Made by a program: the position numbers and the translations under genes. Below, one piece after another: positions 7,245 through 16,294 of a DNA stretch of 64,000 bases. Below the pieces are notes generated by a model. That model saw nothing but the letters and a program-made list of their open reading frames with translations, ran no database searches and was not told the origin of the DNA. The DNA is from Chryseobacterium takakiae (GTDB taxonomy: Bacteria > Bacteroidota > Bacteroidia > Flavobacteriales > Weeksellaceae). Each line of letters starts with the position of its first letter. The stretch's first letter is position 1. The stretch spans positions 62,001-126,000 of the forward strand of contig NZ_FQVO01000005.1 of assembly GCF_900129385.1 (NCBI RefSeq). The letters are read 5' to 3'.

Positions 7245-8195
7245 TTATTGAGGTTTAATGCTTACAAATTCTTTCGGGTTTTCGTGATAATTAAGCTTTT
7301 TCTCCAGTGAAGTTCTTATAGAATGTGACAATTCGTCAATAATTTTCTGCTTAAATGTAGGCTTATAATAAATAATGCTGATTTCCCTGTATGGAAAAGG
7401 CTTTTTAAACCTGAAGACATTTTCTTTCTGCTGATCAGAGAGCTGACTTAATGCAAGCTCCGGCAAAATACTGATCCCTCCTACTTTATCCACCATATGC
7501 ACCAGTGTCTGAATATTGGAAGCCAGGAAATCAAGATTCTTGGGTTTCAGGGTATTTTCTTTCAGATGGCAGATGTTTTCAAACTGGTTTCTAAGACAGT
7601 TTCCTTCTTCAAGCAGCCATACTTTTTCCACGTTCAGCTCTTCCGGAACCACGTAGGAATTTTTCTTGTTGGCTTCCGTATCGGAACTGTAAATCATCAG
7701 TTCTTCATTAAACAGGAAATCCTGATAAAATTCATCCGCAGAATCATAAGGTGTAGAAATAATTCCGGCATCAAGTTCACCCGCTTTCAGAGCCTTGATG
7801 ATATTATCCGTCGTCATTTCCTTTACATTCATCTGAATTTTCGGATTATCCTCCAAAAATTTAAAAATCTCTGTTGGAAGGATAAAAGAAGAAACCGTTG
7901 GAATGATTCCGATGTTAATGGTACCTCCTAAAATATTGTTTAAAAGATTGGCTTTGTTCTTTAGTTCATTGACAGATTCTATAATCACTTTTGCCTGATC
8001 GATGATCTGAAGCCCAACATCTGTGGTACGGATCGGGTGGGTAGTCCTGTCAAAAACCTTTACATCCAGTTCGTCCTCAAATTTCTGTATCATTGCACTT
8101 AACGTAGGCTGCGTAATGAAGCATGCTTGAGCTGCTTTACCAAAATGTTTATACTTATCTACAGCGATAAGATACTCCAATTGCTGAATGTTCAT
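7245..8195 (-). CDS. oxyR: OxyR-type LysR family peroxide sensor
   Basis: 316 residues. The LysR helix-turn-helix is at the N-terminus (QLEYLIAVDKYKHFGKAAQA, then TQPTLSAMI). The regulatory domain carries two cysteines, C200 and C209, in EEGNCLRNQFENICH. The spacing of nine and the CLR sequence match the redox pair C199/C208 of E. coli OxyR, so disulfide sensing of hydrogen peroxide is well supported. The gene is transcribed away from katA across a 131-base shared promoter region, the classical arrangement for catalase control. Confidence 0.93.
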   Translation of the reverse strand: MNIQQLEYLIAVDKYKHFGKAAQACFITQPTLSAMIQKFEDELDVKVFDRTTHPIRTTDVGLQIIDQAKVIIESVNELKNKANLLNNILGGTINIGIIPTVSSFILPTEIFKFLEDNPKIQMNVKEMTTDNIIKALKAGELDAGIISTPYDSADEFYQDFLFNEELMIYSSDTEANKKNSYVVPEELNVEKVWLLEEGNCLRNQFENICHLKENTLKPKNLDFLASNIQTLVHMVDKVGGISILPELALSQLSDQQKENVFRFKKPFPYREISIIYYKPTFKQKIIDELSHSIRTSLEKKLNYHENPKEFVSIKPQ

Positions 8196-8215
8196 TTGAT
8201 TAATATTATCTATGA

Positions 8216-8223
8216 CAAAGATA
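8216..8223 (-). promoter_or_regulatory. candidate oxyR -7 box
   Basis: TATCTTTG on the minus strand matches TAnnTTTG and lies 21 bases before the oxyR ATG. No TTTG box is visible at the normal distance. Confidence 0.4.
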
Positions 8224-8230
8224 AAATGTT

Positions 8231-8265
8231 TTTGCCATTTGTAATTAAAAATTAAAGTAAATTTG
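8231..8265 (+). promoter_or_regulatory. katA promoter in the oxyR-katA intergenic region
   Basis: TAAATTTG at 8258-8265 matches TAnnTTTG. TTTG boxes occur at 8231-8234 (23-base spacer) and 8238-8241 (16-base spacer). The start would be near 8272, 55 bases before the katA ATG. OxyR probably binds in or just upstream of this segment; I cannot delimit the operator from sequence alone. Confidence 0.5.
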
Positions 8266-8326
8266 ATATTTTAATACGTCTATATAGACAGCCAACAATA
8301 AAAACCGCGAAACAAATCATAAGTAT

Positions 8327-9814
8327 ATGGATTCTAAAAAATTAACGTTAAGCAATGGCGCTCCTTATTATGAGCATCAGGATTCACAGACAGTGGGACC
8401 AAGAGGCCCTGTTTTATTGCAGGATTTCGTTTTACAGGAAAATCTTGCCCATTTTGTGAGAGAGAGAATCCCGGAAAGAATTGTTCACGCCAAAGGTACC
8501 GGCGCCTACGGAACTTTCACTGTAACACACGATATCAGCCACTATACAAAAGCAAAATTATTTTCAAAAGTAGGAAATTCATGCAGGATGTTTGCCCGTT
8601 TCTCTACAGTGGGAGGAGAAAAAGGAAGTGCAGACACGGCTAGGGACCCGAGAGGTTTTGCTCTGAAATTTTATACAGAAGACGGAAACTGGGATCTCGT
8701 AGGAAATAATACACCGGTTTTCTTTATTAAAGATGCTAAAAAATTCCCTGACTTTATCCACACCCAGAAAAGAGTTCCGAAAACCAATCTGAAAAGTGCC
8801 ACGATGATGTGGGATTTCTGGAGCCTTAATCCCGAATCGCTGCATCAGGTTTTAATCTTGATGTCAGACAGAGGAACGCCATACGGATACCGGCATATGC
8901 ACGGTTTCGGATCTCATACTTTTTCAATGATCAATGATAAAAATGAGAGGGTATGGGTAAAATTCCACATGAAAACAAAACAGGGAATCAAGAATTTCAC
9001 GGATGCAGAAGCGGTAAAAATGGCAGGCGAAAATCCGGATTTCGCCCAAGAGGATATGTGCAATGCCATTGAAGAAGGCAATTTCCCAAAATGGACCATG
9101 TATATTCAGGTGATGACGGAAGAACAGGCCAGAGATTTCAGATGGAATCCTTTCGATATTACAAAAGTATGGTTCCAGGGAGATTTCCCATTAATTGAAG
9201 TGGGTGAAATGGAATTGAATGAAATTCCGGTAAATTATTTTGCCCACGTTGAGCAATCAACCTTTTCACCAAGTAATTTAATTAACGGAATAAGTTTTTC
9301 TCCGGATAAGATGCTTCAGGGAAGACTGTTCTCCTATCCTGATGCTCATCGGTACAGAGTGGGTGTTAACGCGCATCATCTTGAAGTAAACAGATGTCCG
9401 TTTGCTGTAAACAACTATCAGCGCGACGGTTTTATGGCAGACTCCAGTTATTATCAAGACAAGCCGAATTACCATCCGAACAGCTTTGATGACATAAAGC
9501 CGGATTCATCTTACAAAAATTACGAATACGAACTGGACAGCGCTCATGTAGCCAATTACAGTAGAAATGAAAATGATGACGACCATTACACTCAGCCGGG
9601 ATTGCTATACTCAAAAGCGATGAGTCCTGAAGACCGGCATAATCTTGTGAACAACATTGTGGGAAGCATGAAAGGCATCACAGGACCCAAAAGAGATGAA
9701 ATCATCAACCGCCAGCTTTGCCATTTTTTCAGAGCGAATATTGAGCTGGGCATGAAAGTCGCAACACAGCTTAATGTCGTGATTGATGCCAATATGATGA
9801 ATCATTCCAAATAA
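8327..9814 (+). CDS. katA: haem catalase, small-subunit type
   Basis: 495 residues, the length of clade 3 monofunctional catalases. It converts hydrogen peroxide to water and oxygen. The distal histidine H54 is in RIVHAKGTGAYGTF and the catalytic asparagine N127 in DLVGNNTPVFF. The proximal haem-ligand signature is RLFSYPDAHRYRVG. There is no signal peptide, so it is cytoplasmic. It is divergent from oxyR and is presumably induced by it. A hairpin terminator follows. Confidence 0.97.
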   Translation: MDSKKLTLSNGAPYYEHQDSQTVGPRGPVLLQDFVLQENLAHFVRERIPERIVHAKGTGAYGTFTVTHDISHYTKAKLFSKVGNSCRMFARFSTVGGEKGSADTARDPRGFALKFYTEDGNWDLVGNNTPVFFIKDAKKFPDFIHTQKRVPKTNLKSATMMWDFWSLNPESLHQVLILMSDRGTPYGYRHMHGFGSHTFSMINDKNERVWVKFHMKTKQGIKNFTDAEAVKMAGENPDFAQEDMCNAIEEGNFPKWTMYIQVMTEEQARDFRWNPFDITKVWFQGDFPLIEVGEMELNEIPVNYFAHVEQSTFSPSNLINGISFSPDKMLQGRLFSYPDAHRYRVGVNAHHLEVNRCPFAVNNYQRDGFMADSSYYQDKPNYHPNSFDDIKPDSSYKNYEYELDSAHVANYSRNENDDDHYTQPGLLYSKAMSPEDRHNLVNNIVGSMKGITGPKRDEIINRQLCHFFRANIELGMKVATQLNVVIDANMMNHSK

Positions 9815-9841
9815 TAATTTAAAACAAGAAAAAATTGCAAT

Positions 9842-9878
9842 AAAGGAAAAAAAGTCAATCTTTTTTCCTTTTTTTTAT
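9842..9878 (+). terminator. katA intrinsic terminator
   Basis: AAAGGAAAAAA (9842-9852) pairs with TTTTTTCCTTT (9861-9871) across an 8-base loop and is followed by more T residues. Confidence 0.65.
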
Positions 9879-9923
9879 AAAAAATTTATAATTTGCACAG
9901 AATAATATTTTATCAGTTGAAAA

Positions 9924-10691
9924 ATGGGTTACGAAAACATATTATTAGATAAACAAAATAAAATATCTATAATTACCATAAACCGTCCTGAAAGTTTAAA
10001 TGCATTAAATGCCAAAACAATCAGTGAACTGAGTTCAGCTTTGGAAGAATTAGATACTGATACCAACTGTAGGGTGATCATTCTTACAGGAAGCGGCGAA
10101 AAATCTTTTGTAGCAGGAGCTGATATTAAAGAATTCAGTGATTTTGGACAGGAGAAAGCAGAAGAGCTTGCCAGAAACGGACAAAACTCATTATTCAATA
10201 AAATAGAAAATATGACCAAGCCTGTTATTGCAGCCGTAAACGGATTTGCTTTGGGCGGCGGTCTGGAGCTTGCCATGGCATGCCACATCAGATATGCATC
10301 GGAAAATGCCAAACTGGGATTACCTGAAGTAACACTGGGACTGATTCCCGGCTACGGAGGAACTCAAAGACTTCCGAAGCTTGTAGGAAAAGGTATTGCC
10401 AACGAAATGATCTTCTCAGCCAAAATGGTTCCCGCTCAGAGAGCAAAGGAAATCGGACTGGTAAATGAAGTATATCCTGTTGAAGAATTATTAACCAAAA
10501 CACAGGAATTAGCCAACGTTATTGCTCACAATTCCCCAATGGCAATATCAAAAGCTATTCGTGCTGTAAACTTATCAGATACGGATAAAGGTTTTGAAAC
10601 CGAGATTCAATATTTCGGAGAGCTTTTTGACTTAGATGATAAAAAAGAAGGAGTCTCTGCGTTTCTTGAAAAAAGAAAACCCAGCTTCTAA
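9924..10691 (+). CDS. enoyl-CoA hydratase/isomerase family protein
   Basis: 255 residues with the crotonase fold. The first oxyanion-hole segment is FVAGADIKEF (about 63-72) and the second NGFALGGGLELAMACH (about 104-119). LPEVTLGLIPGYGGTQRL carries a glutamate at the position used by true hydratases. The likely reaction is hydration of trans-2-enoyl-CoA in beta-oxidation or butyryl-type metabolism. It is the first gene of a plus-strand run that includes a deaminase, a recombinase and a Nudix enzyme; these are functionally unrelated. Confidence 0.9.
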   Translation: MGYENILLDKQNKISIITINRPESLNALNAKTISELSSALEELDTDTNCRVIILTGSGEKSFVAGADIKEFSDFGQEKAEELARNGQNSLFNKIENMTKPVIAAVNGFALGGGLELAMACHIRYASENAKLGLPEVTLGLIPGYGGTQRLPKLVGKGIANEMIFSAKMVPAQRAKEIGLVNEVYPVEELLTKTQELANVIAHNSPMAISKAIRAVNLSDTDKGFETEIQYFGELFDLDDKKEGVSAFLEKRKPSF

Positions 10692-10735
10692 ATTATCCTT
10701 GATTAAAATTATTTCGAAAAAAACGATGCTGCTAT

Positions 10736-11158
10736 ATGAATAAGTTTGATAAAGCTTATCTAAAGATGGCTCAGGAATGGGCAAAACTATCCTACTGTAA
10801 ACGAAAGCAGGTAGGAGCTCTTATCGTAAAAGATAGGATGATTATTTCAGATGGTTACAATGGTACCCCATCAGGTTTTGAAAACTGCTGTGAGGACGAA
10901 GAAGGCAAAACGCATTGGTATGTGCTGCATGCAGAAGCCAATGCCATTTTAAAGCTGGCCGCTTCCACACAGTCTGCAGAAGGAGCGACGTTGTATTTAA
11001 CGCTGTCTCCATGTAAAGAATGCAGTAAACTTATTCTACAGGCCGGAATCAACAGGCTTGTATATATAAACGAGTATTCGGACGATGATGGAATATCATT
11101 TTTAAAAAACCATGGTATTGAAATAATACAGATTTCGGAATATGAATTAAAAAAATAA
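10736..11158 (+). CDS. dCMP deaminase family protein
   Basis: 140 residues. The zinc-dependent deaminase motifs are LHAEANAIL (H65, E67) and SPCKECSK (C93, C96). An additional CCEDEEGKTH segment at about 51-60 is typical of the ComEB/dCMP deaminase branch. Likely reaction: deamination of dCMP to dUMP for thymidylate synthesis. It lies six bases before the recombinase gene. Confidence 0.9.
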   Translation: MNKFDKAYLKMAQEWAKLSYCKRKQVGALIVKDRMIISDGYNGTPSGFENCCEDEEGKTHWYVLHAEANAILKLAASTQSAEGATLYLTLSPCKECSKLILQAGINRLVYINEYSDDDGISFLKNHGIEIIQISEYELKK

Positions 11159-11164
11159 CACAAC

Positions 11165-12079
11165 ATGATTTGGGATGAAAAAATTAAGGATTTTGAAATT
11201 TTTCTTCGTTTTGAAAGAAATTTTTCAGAGAACACTCTCGATGCGTATATCAGAGATATTAAAAAACTAAAAGAATACGCAGAAGAAGATTTAGAAAATG
11301 TGGGGCCAGATACGATTCAGTACGAAAACCTGCAGGAATACATTTTCAACCTTTCCAAAAAGAAATTCAGCGAACGTTCACAGGCAAGATGGATTTCGTC
11401 TATAAAGGCGTTTTTCAAATACCTTGTTGAGGACGAATTTCGCAAGGACAATCCGGCCACATTATTAGAGGGTCCAAAACTGGGGCTTTATCTGCCGGAC
11501 ACTTTGACGCTGCCGGATATCAACAAAATTATTGACGCTATTGAACTGGATTCTGATCTGGGAAAAAGAAATCAATGCATCATCGAGGTACTCTATGGAT
11601 GCGGATTGCGTGTATCGGAGCTTATTGAGCTTAAAATATCAAATATCAATTTTAGGGAACACTACATTAAAGTACTGGGAAAAGGCAATAAAACACGTTT
11701 TGTCCCGCTCGCGGATTATACCGCCAGCTTGCTTTTAAATTATATCTCTGAAATACGCTCTAAAATTAAAGTAAGCAAAAGATATGAAGACACTCTGTTT
11801 CTGAATAGCAGAGGCACTTCCATGTCGAGAGTAATCGTTTTTTTAATCATAAAAGAACTTACAGACAAAGCTGGGGTGAGCAAGAAAATTTCACCGCATA
11901 CTTTCAGGCATTCATTTGCGACGCATTTGCTTCAGAACGGCGCAGATCTCCGTTATATCCAGGAAATGCTGGGACATTCAAGCATCACTACAACGGAAAT
12001 TTATACCCATCTTAAAACAGAAGAACTCCGGGATGTTATTTTAAATTACCACCCGAGAAATATTAATGTTGTCCAATGA
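11165..12079 (+). CDS. xerD: XerD-type tyrosine recombinase
   Basis: 304 residues. The N-terminal SAM-like DNA-binding domain covers about 1-100. The catalytic domain holds the full set of active-site residues: R149 (GLRVSEL), K173, H245 and R248 (HTFRHSFATHLL), H271 (LGHSS) and nucleophile Y280 (IYTHL). Length and motifs fit XerC/XerD proteins that resolve chromosome dimers at dif. No phage or integron genes are nearby, so a housekeeping role is likely. Its last four bases (ATGA) overlap the start of the next gene. Confidence 0.93.
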   Translation: MIWDEKIKDFEIFLRFERNFSENTLDAYIRDIKKLKEYAEEDLENVGPDTIQYENLQEYIFNLSKKKFSERSQARWISSIKAFFKYLVEDEFRKDNPATLLEGPKLGLYLPDTLTLPDINKIIDAIELDSDLGKRNQCIIEVLYGCGLRVSELIELKISNINFREHYIKVLGKGNKTRFVPLADYTASLLLNYISEIRSKIKVSKRYEDTLFLNSRGTSMSRVIVFLIIKELTDKAGVSKKISPHTFRHSFATHLLQNGADLRYIQEMLGHSSITTTEIYTHLKTEELRDVILNYHPRNINVVQ

Positions 12080-12591
12080 AAATATTGAAATATTGCCCTA
12101 GCTGCGGTAAGGAATCTCTGAACTGGGACGGCGAGAAAAAATGGAGCTGTCCTGAATGTAATTTCACGCTATATAATAATGTAGCCGGAGCGGTGGCTGT
12201 GGTTATACGATTTGAAAATGAAATTTACCTTACTCAAAGAAACAGAGATCCGAAAAAAGGAAAGCTTGATCTTCCGGGAGGATTCGTAGATCCACGGGAA
12301 AGTGCAGAAGAAACCTGCAAAAGAGAGCTTTTTGAAGAACTGCAGCTTGAGGTTGATATTTCAAATTTAAAATACCTTACGAGCCTTCCGAATGTATATC
12401 AGTACAAAGAAATAGATTATCATACAATCGATCTTTTTTATGAATACTATGTTTCGGAAAAATTTCAGGTGAAACTTGATATTTCTGAAATTTCAGATGC
12501 ATTGTGGATTCCATTGGATACATTAAATCCTGAAGACATTGCATTTGATTCTCAAAAAAAGTTTTTTGAAGATTACACGCGAAAAGCTTAG
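12076..12591 (+). CDS. Nudix hydrolase with N-terminal zinc ribbon
   Basis: 171 residues. The zinc ribbon has C7, C10, C25 and C28 (YCPSCGK and WSCPECNF). The Nudix box is GGFVDPRESAEETC followed by KRELFEELQL at about 68-91; the usual glycine near its end is Q. This architecture resembles NudC-like NADH pyrophosphatases and related nucleotide hydrolases, but the substrate is not determined. It is translationally coupled to the recombinase through an ATGA overlap and is followed by a strong terminator. Confidence 0.88.
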   Translation: MKILKYCPSCGKESLNWDGEKKWSCPECNFTLYNNVAGAVAVVIRFENEIYLTQRNRDPKKGKLDLPGGFVDPRESAEETCKRELFEELQLEVDISNLKYLTSLPNVYQYKEIDYHTIDLFYEYYVSEKFQVKLDISEISDALWIPLDTLNPEDIAFDSQKKFFEDYTRKA

Positions 12592-12606
12592 CATAACATT
12601 ATATAT

Positions 12607-12661
12607 TCCACGGATTGTTAGACTTTATTTTCAAAAGCATTTACAATCCGTGGATTTTTTT
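12607..12661. terminator. strong intrinsic terminator between convergent genes
   Basis: TCCACGGATTGT (12607-12618) pairs perfectly with ACAATCCGTGGA (12643-12654), followed by seven T. It ends the plus-strand run and abuts the stop of the minus-strand haem-binding gene. Confidence 0.85.
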
Positions 12662-13119
12662 CAGTATGTTTTTGTTTTCAGCATCCCTTCAAAATACTGA
12701 ACAAGCAACATCCGTTCTGCTTCAGACAAATTGGCTTTTTTGTGATACACCATATAGCCAGGCATAGGCATGGTTTTGTTCTCTATGGTCTGAACAGACT
12801 TCTCAAGCATGCTTTTTTTCAGATCCTTATTGTATGTTCCCCAAATGGAAAAGTTTAAATGCTCCCTGCCTTCGTTGATATGGCTTTTAACAGACCAGGA
12901 AATTGGTGCTATATAAGCATAGCCGGGATATTTCGTTTCATCGGAATGGCAGTCGTAACAGGCACCTTTAATCAACTCTCTGACTTTTGGAGGTGTTTTC
13001 TTTATATCTACAAAATTTACCTTACGATCAACCGGCTTGTTTACCTTATCCGTCGGAATAAACTGAATCAAGGCGGAAATTATCAGGAACCAAAAAAGTA
13101 TTTTTTTAAATGTTTTCAT
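12661..13119 (-). CDS. haem-binding domain protein, single CxxCH
   Basis: 152 residues. It has an N-terminal membrane or signal segment (KKILFWFLIISALIQFI) and one c-type haem motif, CYDCH (C54, C57, H58), followed by SDETKYPGYAYIAP. This matches the short haem-binding domain proteins common in Bacteroidetes, which are periplasmic or membrane-anchored. A redox role is inferred; the partner is unknown. It starts just 2 bases after the stop of the upstream lipoprotein gene, so they are co-transcribed. Confidence 0.87.
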   Translation of the reverse strand: MKTFKKILFWFLIISALIQFIPTDKVNKPVDRKVNFVDIKKTPPKVRELIKGACYDCHSDETKYPGYAYIAPISWSVKSHINEGREHLNFSIWGTYNKDLKKSMLEKSVQTIENKTMPMPGYMVYHKKANLSEAERMLLVQYFEGMLKTKTY

Positions 13120-13121
13120 GA

Positions 13122-14888
13122 CTATCTCACAGGCGTAAGAGAACCTCTGTCCGTTTTTAATTCCGGTCTTACATTTGTTTTTGGCGTGGCTGAATTAGAA
13201 GGTTTTGGAGAAGCACTGTCGTTTGTCTTTTGAGTTCCAAACTTTGAGGTATCCAGAACTCTGGTATCTTTCAAATCCCATGTTTCGTTGCTGTCCCATA
13301 AAGGCCTTACAATTACCGTTTTATAATAAATATAGGAATCCTCCGCAAAAATACCATTCTGGAAATCTGCCTCATCCCAATATTTATTTTCATTGTTATC
13401 CACAAGAATACGTACAATATATTCTGCCGGTTTGAGAATATCAAATTTCACCTCACTGCCTTTGGTATATTTCTGATAAAGGATTTTTTCAGAACTGTCT
13501 ACCAGCTGAATCCAATAACTTGATGTTGGTACATTTTCCAGCTTAAAAGTAAGGCTTCCGTAATTTTCAATTTTATCAGCCTCAAAATCAAACCGTTTCG
13601 ACTGATAATTTTTAGCATAAAAAGAAGAAACCGTTTCTTTAGGTACGGTAAGCTGATATTTTTTACCCGAAACAAAATCTGCATTGACAATAATCTGATA
13701 CGGATTTGTTTCCGAGATTCTTGCTGTGAAAGGAAGTGTATTAAGACTGTCTCCTGCTGTTCTGAAAACCCATTTGTCCGTATTAATATTTGTAATATAA
13801 TAGTTTGAGCTAATTTTAAAACTTTCTTTCGGAGGAAGCATTCCGCCGCCGTTGTCACTGTTCACATCCATTGTATTTTTCGTGTTGTAACGATAGAAAA
13901 GAGAAGCGGCATAAAGCGTATCTTTTTTAGTTCCTGCATTGTATCCGAACTTAAGATTTTCAACGTTGGTTTGTCCGAGATTGCTTTTGACGGCATCAAA
14001 CCAGATCCTTACGGAATCCGATTTCGGAGCATGTGTTACTTTATAATCTGTCAGTTTTTCACTTTGAGATTGCACCTTTACGCTGTCCGGCCTTCCTTCA
14101 AAAGTCATTAAAACACCTCCCGGTACTTCTTTTGTTTCAATATATTTCACCGGTTTTTTAGATGGATACAGCTTCACATTTAATCCTGAGATTGATTTTT
14201 CAACAACAACAGGATCCTTCTGAAAGCCTACTTTTTCCTTTCCCTGATCATACATCGAATTTCCGTTTTCATCTTCAAAAGCAATCATTCTGTATTTTCC
14301 CGGAGCAAGATAATTCAGCTCATAATAACCGTCATCATCAACTTTTGTGATATAATAAGGCTTTTGTTTATAATCAATGGTATCTTTCACCTGGTAAAGA
14401 CCCACAACAAATTTATTTTCGCCGGCCTTTTTGAGTGATAAGGCATCCTTTATCTCTCCACTGATATACAGATCATCCAACTTGTCTCCCGTAGAGAATG
14501 CAAAATTGAAATATCTTAAAATATTATTTTCATTATTATCCGAAATGGCATTTCCAAAATTAAAATTGTACGTTGTATTGGCCTGCAAAGTATCTTTCCA
14601 TTGGATAAGAACAAATTTATTGGCAATACTGGAAGGAATGATTCTGGTAATATTCTTAATCGGCGGCGATATGCTAAGATTCTTATTGATGTCTTTCAAC
14701 GTAACGTATTCGTTGAAGTCAAGACGAAGCTCCTTTATATCTCGCGGGACATTAATTCTCGCCGTATCGATATTTGAGCCTAAAAACTTTGGCGCCAATG
14801 TATCTTTTGGGCCTCCTACAGGTGATCCTACTCTTGCACAGGACTGCAAAAGAAAGCCAATAACAAATAATAAAAGAAATCTTTTCAT
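13122..14888 (-). CDS. Ig-like domain lipoprotein (SbsA/Big_5 type)
   Basis: 588 residues from the ATG at 14888. The signal peptide ends in a lipobox, LLQSC, followed by ARVGSPVGGPKDTLAPKF. The GGPKD-T-PP start and an Ig-like domain at about 30-125 (LRLDFNEYVTLKDIN) are typical of Bacteroidetes lipoproteins with the SbsA Ig-like fold. A carboxypeptidase-regulatory-like middle segment (YELNYLAPGKYRMIAFEDENG) and a similar repeat near the end (ILKPAEYIVRILVDNNEN) follow. The C-terminus is low complexity. A start 16 codons upstream is possible but would spoil the signal peptide. Function unknown. Confidence 0.87.
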   Translation of the reverse strand: MKRFLLLFVIGFLLQSCARVGSPVGGPKDTLAPKFLGSNIDTARINVPRDIKELRLDFNEYVTLKDINKNLSISPPIKNITRIIPSSIANKFVLIQWKDTLQANTTYNFNFGNAISDNNENNILRYFNFAFSTGDKLDDLYISGEIKDALSLKKAGENKFVVGLYQVKDTIDYKQKPYYITKVDDDGYYELNYLAPGKYRMIAFEDENGNSMYDQGKEKVGFQKDPVVVEKSISGLNVKLYPSKKPVKYIETKEVPGGVLMTFEGRPDSVKVQSQSEKLTDYKVTHAPKSDSVRIWFDAVKSNLGQTNVENLKFGYNAGTKKDTLYAASLFYRYNTKNTMDVNSDNGGGMLPPKESFKISSNYYITNINTDKWVFRTAGDSLNTLPFTARISETNPYQIIVNADFVSGKKYQLTVPKETVSSFYAKNYQSKRFDFEADKIENYGSLTFKLENVPTSSYWIQLVDSSEKILYQKYTKGSEVKFDILKPAEYIVRILVDNNENKYWDEADFQNGIFAEDSYIYYKTVIVRPLWDSNETWDLKDTRVLDTSKFGTQKTNDSASPKPSNSATPKTNVRPELKTDRGSLTPVR

Positions 14889-14913
14889 GAAGATGTTTAC
14901 GCAAAAATAAACA

Positions 14914-16176
14914 TTATTCTCCATAAACTTCACCATGTCCTTTTAATGTATCTTTATCATCACTCATAACGCTATGAAGTTTATCTTTCTGAGAAGGGAA
15001 ATCTTCAAACAGACCCGACAAAGCAAGCGCCGTATAAACCTTCCCGGAATATCTGTTTCCGATGGCTATAATCGTTACTTTGGATTTCAGAAGATGGGCA
15101 AATACAGAATTGGTACCGTGCCACCATCCATTGTGATAAGTAAGTTTTTCACCGTTGTCGAAAATTTTCATTCTGAAACCCAGGCCGTAATTATTCATTC
15201 CGAGTTTTTCATTGCTGTATGGCGTAAAAACCTGTTCCATGAGTTCTGGTTTTAAAAAATCTTTTGAAAACATGGCTTTGGAGAAATTATAAAGATCCCT
15301 CGGTGTGGTATACACATTTTTATCCCCGTAAATGAGATCCAGGCGGTCCAGAGGATAGAGCCTGTTTCCGCCGTAATAAAATGACTGTGATGCAGTGGGA
15401 ATATCTTTTTCCTGAAAGATAAATGTGTTTTTCATTTTAAGAGGATCAAAAACCATTTCTTTCATGGCTTGTGGAAAAGGAGTGCTGGTTATCTTTTCAA
15501 TCAAGAGCGCAAGCATGGCAAAATTGGTATTGCAGTACATGAATCCCGTATCTGTATCTCTTGCGAGATCCGGCTTGTACTTGATGATCATATTTAAAAT
15601 ATCCTGATTTGTAAGGAATGCTTTAGAAAGTTCGGCAGGAGCGGGCTGTATTTTGGTGATAAAATATTCATATTTCGGGAGACCGCTTCTCTGGTCGAGT
15701 AATGTTTTAACGGTAACCTTCGGATAAGGAAATCCCGGGAAAAACTTCGTAAGATGATCATCGAGATTTATTTTACCGGCTTCCACCAGCTTCAGCATTG
15801 CCATTGCCGTTAGTGTTTTTGATACGGAGGCAACATGAAGCGGAGTATGTCTGTCAATAGGATTTTGATTTCCTTCTCTGGCAAAACCTCTGTAATTCTC
15901 ATACAAGATATCGTCACCCTTAGCAACCAGAATTCCACCACTGAGATCACCTTTTTCCCATACTCTTTTATAGTATTGATCAATATATCTTGAAAGAGAT
16001 GCTTTATCTGGAATTTGGCTATCTTGTTTTGTAAAAACCTTACTTAGATCTACGTTTCCGTAATTCGGGAGATTTGTTGTGCTTTCAACGGCAGCTTCCT
16101 GATTTTCAGCTTTGTTTTTACACGAAAAAAGAGTTACACAGCTAATGATAATAAGTACAAGATTACGCATCTTCAT
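14914..16176 (-). CDS. serine hydrolase of the beta-lactamase/class C family, lipoprotein
   Basis: About 420 residues from the ATG at 16176, with an alternative at 16170. The signal peptide ends in a lipobox (CVTLFSC). The serine-lysine motif is HVASVSKTLTAMAM, the tyrosine motif is MYCNTNF (Y-x-N) and the third motif is HNGWWHG (H-x-G). This fits penicillin-binding-like or esterase serine hydrolases of the outer envelope; true beta-lactamase activity is not implied. It lies 25 bases upstream of the Ig-like lipoprotein gene in the same orientation, suggesting an operon with the haem-binding gene. Confidence 0.9.
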   Translation of the reverse strand: MKMRNLVLIIISCVTLFSCKNKAENQEAAVESTTNLPNYGNVDLSKVFTKQDSQIPDKASLSRYIDQYYKRVWEKGDLSGGILVAKGDDILYENYRGFAREGNQNPIDRHTPLHVASVSKTLTAMAMLKLVEAGKINLDDHLTKFFPGFPYPKVTVKTLLDQRSGLPKYEYFITKIQPAPAELSKAFLTNQDILNMIIKYKPDLARDTDTGFMYCNTNFAMLALLIEKITSTPFPQAMKEMVFDPLKMKNTFIFQEKDIPTASQSFYYGGNRLYPLDRLDLIYGDKNVYTTPRDLYNFSKAMFSKDFLKPELMEQVFTPYSNEKLGMNNYGLGFRMKIFDNGEKLTYHNGWWHGTNSVFAHLLKSKVTIIAIGNRYSGKVYTALALSGLFEDFPSQKDKLHSVMSDDKDTLKGHGEVYGE

Positions 16177-16294
16177 GAATTTCAAAATGAGCGGCAATTT
16201 AATAAAACTGGAAATAATGAGTATATATTGATTATATATTATGAATTATTTAACATAAAAAAAATCACAAAATAGGCTTCAAAACAATTACCAA

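Noticed and set aside
11165..12079. Integron or phage integrase
   Set aside because: Motifs, length and neighbours fit a housekeeping XerD. No attachment-site repeats or cassettes flank it.
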